DNA of 64,000 bases from Galeopsis tetrahit (lineage: Eukaryota > Streptophyta > Magnoliopsida > Lamiales > Lamiaceae): assembly GCA_963675135.1 (NCBI GenBank), contig CAVLYN010000147.1:62001-126000 (forward strand), written 5' to 3'. Within the stretch, counting starts at the first letter, position 1, and the number at the start of each line of letters is the position of its first letter. The notes beneath the pieces are model-generated. The model was not told the DNA's origin. It worked only from the letters and a program-made list of their open reading frames with translations, and searched no databases. Made by a program: the position numbers and the translations under genes. Below are positions 61,604 to 64,000 of this stretch, in pieces.

Positions 61604-62650
61604 TTACTTTTCTGCTTTTTCTGCTTTTTTAACTGTTTTTTCAGGTTCTTCGAGAAGTCCCAATGTAACTCTTACTTGATGTTCAATCACATCAGATTCT
61701 TCTGGATGCTCAATTAACCAAGTTCTCATATTTGCCTTACCTTGTGCTAAATTACCAACATTCGGTTTGCCATACCATGCGCCTGATTTTGTTAATAGAT
61801 TTTGCTCAACAGCAAAGTCAATTATTTCGCCATATTTATCAATACCGCTACCAAATAAAAGGTTAACTTCTGCTTCTTTGAATGGAGGGCTTACTTTGTT
61901 TTTGATGATTTTAACTTTTACTGTTTTACCAACTTGAACATCACCTTCTTTAACAGCCGTTGTACCACGAATATCGATACGAACAGATGCATAGAACTTT
62001 AATGCGTTACCACCTGTTGTGGTTTCTGGATTACCAAACATTACGCCAATTTTCATACGCAATTGGTTAATGAAAATGACAGTAGTATTGGTATCTTTTA
62101 CTTTACCAGTTATTTTTCTTAAAGCTTGGGACATTAAACGAGCTTGTAATCCCATATGAGAATCACCCATTTCGCCTTCAATTTCAGCCTTTGGAACTAA
62201 TGCGGCTACGGAGTCAACGATAATAAGATCTACTGCTCCTGAGCGAGTAAGCATATCAACAATTTCCAAAGCTTGCTCACCAGTATCTGGCTGAGAAACT
62301 AATAGCTCTTCAACATTTACTCCTAATTTTTGAGCATAACTTGGGTCAAGTGCGTGTTCCGCGTCTACGAATGCAACGATTCCGCCTGCTTTCTGACATT
62401 CAGCAGCAACTTGCAATGTTAGTGTGGTTTTACCAGAGCTTTCTGGACCATATATCTCAATAATTCTTCCTTTTGGTAAACCACCTATTCCTAAAGCATG
62501 ATCTATTTTAATAGAACCAGTACTAATTGATGGCATTTTTTGAACATCCCCGTTCAATTTCATAATGCTTCCTTTACCAAAAGCCTTTTCTATTTGCCCC
62601 ATGGCTGCTTCTAGCGCTTTTCTTTTATCTTCTGTCATTGGTGTACTCAT
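61604..62650 (-). CDS. recA: Recombinase RecA
   Basis: 348 residues, unbroken. Motifs: KALEAAMGQIEKAFGKGSIM, Walker A YGPESSGKTTLTL, FVDAEHALDP, SQPDTGEQALEI, Walker B LIIVDSVAALVPKAEIEGE, DSHMGLQARLMSQALRK (L1), INQLRMKIGVMFGNPETTTGGNALKFYASVR (L2 region), RGTTAVKEG. The C-terminus is Lys/Glu-rich (EKTVKKAEKAEK) rather than acidic. RecA forms filaments on ssDNA and drives strand exchange and SOS cleavage. No clear SOS box found in the AT-rich 62651-62719 leader, though I could not test it thoroughly. A good ribosome site (GGAG) lies upstream. Likely a functional second recA. Confidence 0.96.
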   Translation of the reverse strand: MSTPMTEDKRKALEAAMGQIEKAFGKGSIMKLNGDVQKMPSISTGSIKIDHALGIGGLPKGRIIEIYGPESSGKTTLTLQVAAECQKAGGIVAFVDAEHALDPSYAQKLGVNVEELLVSQPDTGEQALEIVDMLTRSGAVDLIIVDSVAALVPKAEIEGEMGDSHMGLQARLMSQALRKITGKVKDTNTTVIFINQLRMKIGVMFGNPETTTGGNALKFYASVRIDIRGTTAVKEGDVQVGKTVKVKIIKNKVSPPFKEAEVNLLFGSGIDKYGEIIDFAVEQNLLTKSGAWYGKPNVGNLAQGKANMRTWLIEHPEESDVIEHQVRVTLGLLEEPEKTVKKAEKAEK

Positions 62651-62719
62651 ATTTTCTCCGTTTTTTACGTTATTGACCGTAGTCTTGATATTTTATATTA
62701 TGTTTTAAAAAGATCAATA

Positions 62720-63151
62720 TCAAATAAAAAATAAATTTAAGTTATTAAAATTATTTTTCATTTCAATTTGTTTTTCATCTGTAAATGCATCTTTAGATAA
62801 ATAAATATTATTATTGTTTATTTTATTAACAATACTAGATACTTTATTTAAACAAGTGTGTATATAGCTCATCTGAGGTTTTCCTTTATACCCATCTTGA
62901 ACAACCATAGTGATAACATAGGGGGTTGTTTGTCGATGTAAAATAATAGAACCACCCTCTAAACTATCTTTTCTTATGTTGACCATTATTTTTTCAAAAA
63001 TGTCGGGATGTTTGTACTTTATTAAAGAAGAAAATTCTCCAACTGGCGTTCCATCTAGTGCTACTAAATATGCTAAGGTTGCATTTTCATTTGCAATACA
63101 AGGATATAATTCTATTAATTGTTCGTCTGTTTTTATAATGAATAAACTCAT
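62720..63151 (-). CDS. Macro-domain-like protein, degenerate, unknown function
   Basis: 143 residues. The middle resembles a macro domain: PVGEFSSLIKYKHPDIFEKIMVNI (compare GxGxAxxFKxKYPxxF), LEGGSIILHRQTTPYVITMVVQD (GxxFI...IxNxxT) and KGKPQMSYIHTCLNKVSSIV (K...YI...L). The N-terminal N-A-V-N/N-C strand of typical macro domains is replaced by NENATLAYLVALDGT. Macro domains bind or cleave ADP-ribose. It sits upstream of recA and near kptA, whose reaction yields an ADP-ribose product, but the link is inference. It follows the 63154 gene by two bases, so they are co-transcribed. Confidence 0.4.
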   Translation of the reverse strand: MSLFIIKTDEQLIELYPCIANENATLAYLVALDGTPVGEFSSLIKYKHPDIFEKIMVNIRKDSLEGGSIILHRQTTPYVITMVVQDGYKGKPQMSYIHTCLNKVSSIVNKINNNNIYLSKDAFTDEKQIEMKNNFNNLNLFFI

Positions 63152-63153
63152 CT

Positions 63154-63930
63154 TTATATCCTCAAATCGTATCTATTAAATTTATCTAATTCTATTTTTA
63201 TTTGTTGATCTTTCTCTTTTCTTTTATTTTCTTCGCCAGCACTTAATATTTTTGATGGTTTTGTTATAAAATCTGGAACCCATAAGTTGCCATTCTGAAT
63301 TGGATGATAAATCCAATCTGTACCAATACTAAAACTTACTAAAAATAAATTTTTTAAAATGCTCGTATTTTCTTGTATTCCATTTTTAACCAATGATTGA
63401 TAACTATCTGTTGGCATAGATGTCTTCATTATTGAGTTTTCATCTTCTGAAAGGACAATATTTTTCAATACTATATTTGAATTAACGTCATACGTAGTCG
63501 CATGTATAGGAATATGCCATTTACCATCTTCTGTTTGTCTGAGACATAAACAAATATTTTCAATATTATCAAGGCTATAATGTTTTGCGATTTCAATAAA
63601 TGATTCTGTGTTTTTTGTTAATATAAAAAAAACATTTGGCTCAGTAAAGCGATAGTAAAGAAATTTGTTATCTACGGTATAGAATTCTCTTTCAAATAAA
63701 ATTATTCTATTTGAAATTGGATTTATTGTATTATCTTTACTTGTGATTATTTCCTGTGCATAATCTTCTATATGATGGGGCATAACAAATACTTTTGAAC
63801 TTTCCTTTAATCGCAAAATTTCCTTTAGTAAAGTGTGTATAATTGGGAAATTTTTAGACTGTATTTCACTAAGCTTCTGCATTAGTGAATCGAGTCTTTC
63901 ATTTAAGCCATTAGTATTAATTTCAAACAT
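63154..63930 (-). CDS. Uncharacterised protein, unknown function
   Basis: 258 residues. Helical N-terminal 50 residues, then a mixed region containing MPHHIEDYAQEIITS, YYRFTEPNVFFILTKN and WHIPIHATTYDV. The C-terminus is Lys/Glu-rich. No signal peptide or membrane segment. Its ATG overlaps the end of an upstream minus-strand frame (63923), and its stop is two bases before the macro-like gene. So it is in the middle of an operon running in from beyond the window. No family recognised. Confidence 0.55.
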   Translation of the reverse strand: MFEINTNGLNERLDSLMQKLSEIQSKNFPIIHTLLKEILRLKESSKVFVMPHHIEDYAQEIITSKDNTINPISNRIILFEREFYTVDNKFLYYRFTEPNVFFILTKNTESFIEIAKHYSLDNIENICLCLRQTEDGKWHIPIHATTYDVNSNIVLKNIVLSEDENSIMKTSMPTDSYQSLVKNGIQENTSILKNLFLVSFSIGTDWIYHPIQNGNLWVPDFITKPSKILSAGEENKRKEKDQQIKIELDKFNRYDLRI

Positions 63931-64000
63931 TTATAATTCCACGGATTTGTTCAAATATATTTCTTACTAAAATAACATCATCTTTTTGATATTTTATAAT
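63923..64000 (-). CDS. 3' end of a gene entering from the right edge
   Basis: An open minus-strand frame of 25 codons without a stop runs from the window edge to a TGA at 63925-63923. It overlaps the start of the next gene by eight bases, as expected for coupled genes. Content: mixed hydrophilic, ends RNIFEQIRGII plus two residues. Too short to assign. Confidence 0.4.
   Translation of the reverse strand: MIKYQKDDVILVRNIFEQIRGIINV

Noticed and set aside
1..64000. Stop-codon reassignment as the reason for broken frames
   Set aside because: Breaks end in TAA, TAG and TGA alike, and the protein continues in a different frame rather than through the stop. TGG encodes Trp normally in all intact genes.
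1..64000. Jumbo phage genome
   Set aside because: PhoH, RNR, RNA ligase, gyrase and RecA fit a jumbo phage, but there is no capsid, portal, terminase, tail or lysis gene in 64 kb, and DotA/TraY, LtrC-like primase and Dsb genes fit a conjugative element better. A phage-plasmid cannot be excluded without the rest.

Overview
The window is a visibly AT-rich bacterial sequence with many small transcription units on both strands. Most are closed by a clear Rho-independent terminator. I saw no rRNA, tRNA, ribosomal protein, tRNA synthetase, phage structural gene, transposase or CRISPR array. Several families point to a gammaproteobacterial background: E. coli-type class Ia NrdA/NrdB, RdgC, full-length DsbD, and a DotA/TraY-type membrane protein of Dot/Icm (I-type) secretion systems. 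A DotA/TraY homologue, a large Rep-initiator-like protein, a DUF3991/TOPRIM plasmid primase, an LPD7-like protein and many small secreted or lipoprotein genes suggest a large conjugative plasmid or secondary replicon of an AT-rich, possibly host-associated gammaproteobacterium. This is an inference; no known plasmid is recognised.

Layout. 0-7.3 kb: 3' part of a secY-like gene, secreted/membrane proteins, a UPF1-like SF1 helicase operon and an unknown gene. 7.4-12.5 kb: nrdA, nrdB, a HAD_SAK-type RNA-repair protein, phoH. 12.5-20.7 kb: Spy-like protein, TOPRIM primase, DsbA-like and Sel1 secreted proteins, Rep-like initiator and a candidate origin. 20.7-28.1 kb: nusG paralogue, EAL phosphodiesterase, dotA-like gene, Panacea/SocA gene. 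28.1-37.3 kb: xseAB, LPD7-like gene, secA and uvrD-type helicase. 37.3-40.8 kb: internally duplicated ribbon-helix-helix-like protein, RNA ligase, pilin-like protein and lipoprotein. 40.8-52.4 kb: gyrA, gyrB, clpP, membrane protein, DnaE-like polymerase, greA/greB-like factor, alanine-dehydrogenase-like gene. 52.4-64 kb: secreted protein, SNF2 helicase, rdgC, dsbD, kptA, ssDNA-annealing-like protein, recA, macro-domain-like protein.

Two things stand out. First, the element appears to carry its own copies of cellular core machinery: SecY, SecA, NusG, GreA/B, DNA gyrase, a PolIII alpha-like polymerase, RecA, RdgC, ExoVII, UvrD, ClpP and ribonucleotide reductase. None sits in its usual chromosomal neighbourhood. 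Read together, they would let a large element partly supply its own replication, recombination, nucleotide supply, transcription elongation and Sec export, alongside a conjugation-type apparatus and an oxidative folding set (DsbA-like, DsbD). RNA-repair enzymes (RNA ligase, KptA, HAD_SAK) form a second theme.

Second, many of these genes are broken by single-base indels, mostly one-base deletions in short runs, while both halves keep good family similarity. The breaks are dense in about 29.8-37.3 and 40.8-52.4 kb and absent from several long genes (rep, dotA, EAL, xseA, SNF2, rdgC, dsbD, recA). They may be consensus errors of an unpolished long-read assembly, very recent gene decay, or slippage-tolerated frameshifts. 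The sequence alone cannot decide. Such genes are described here as single loci with the break positions given.
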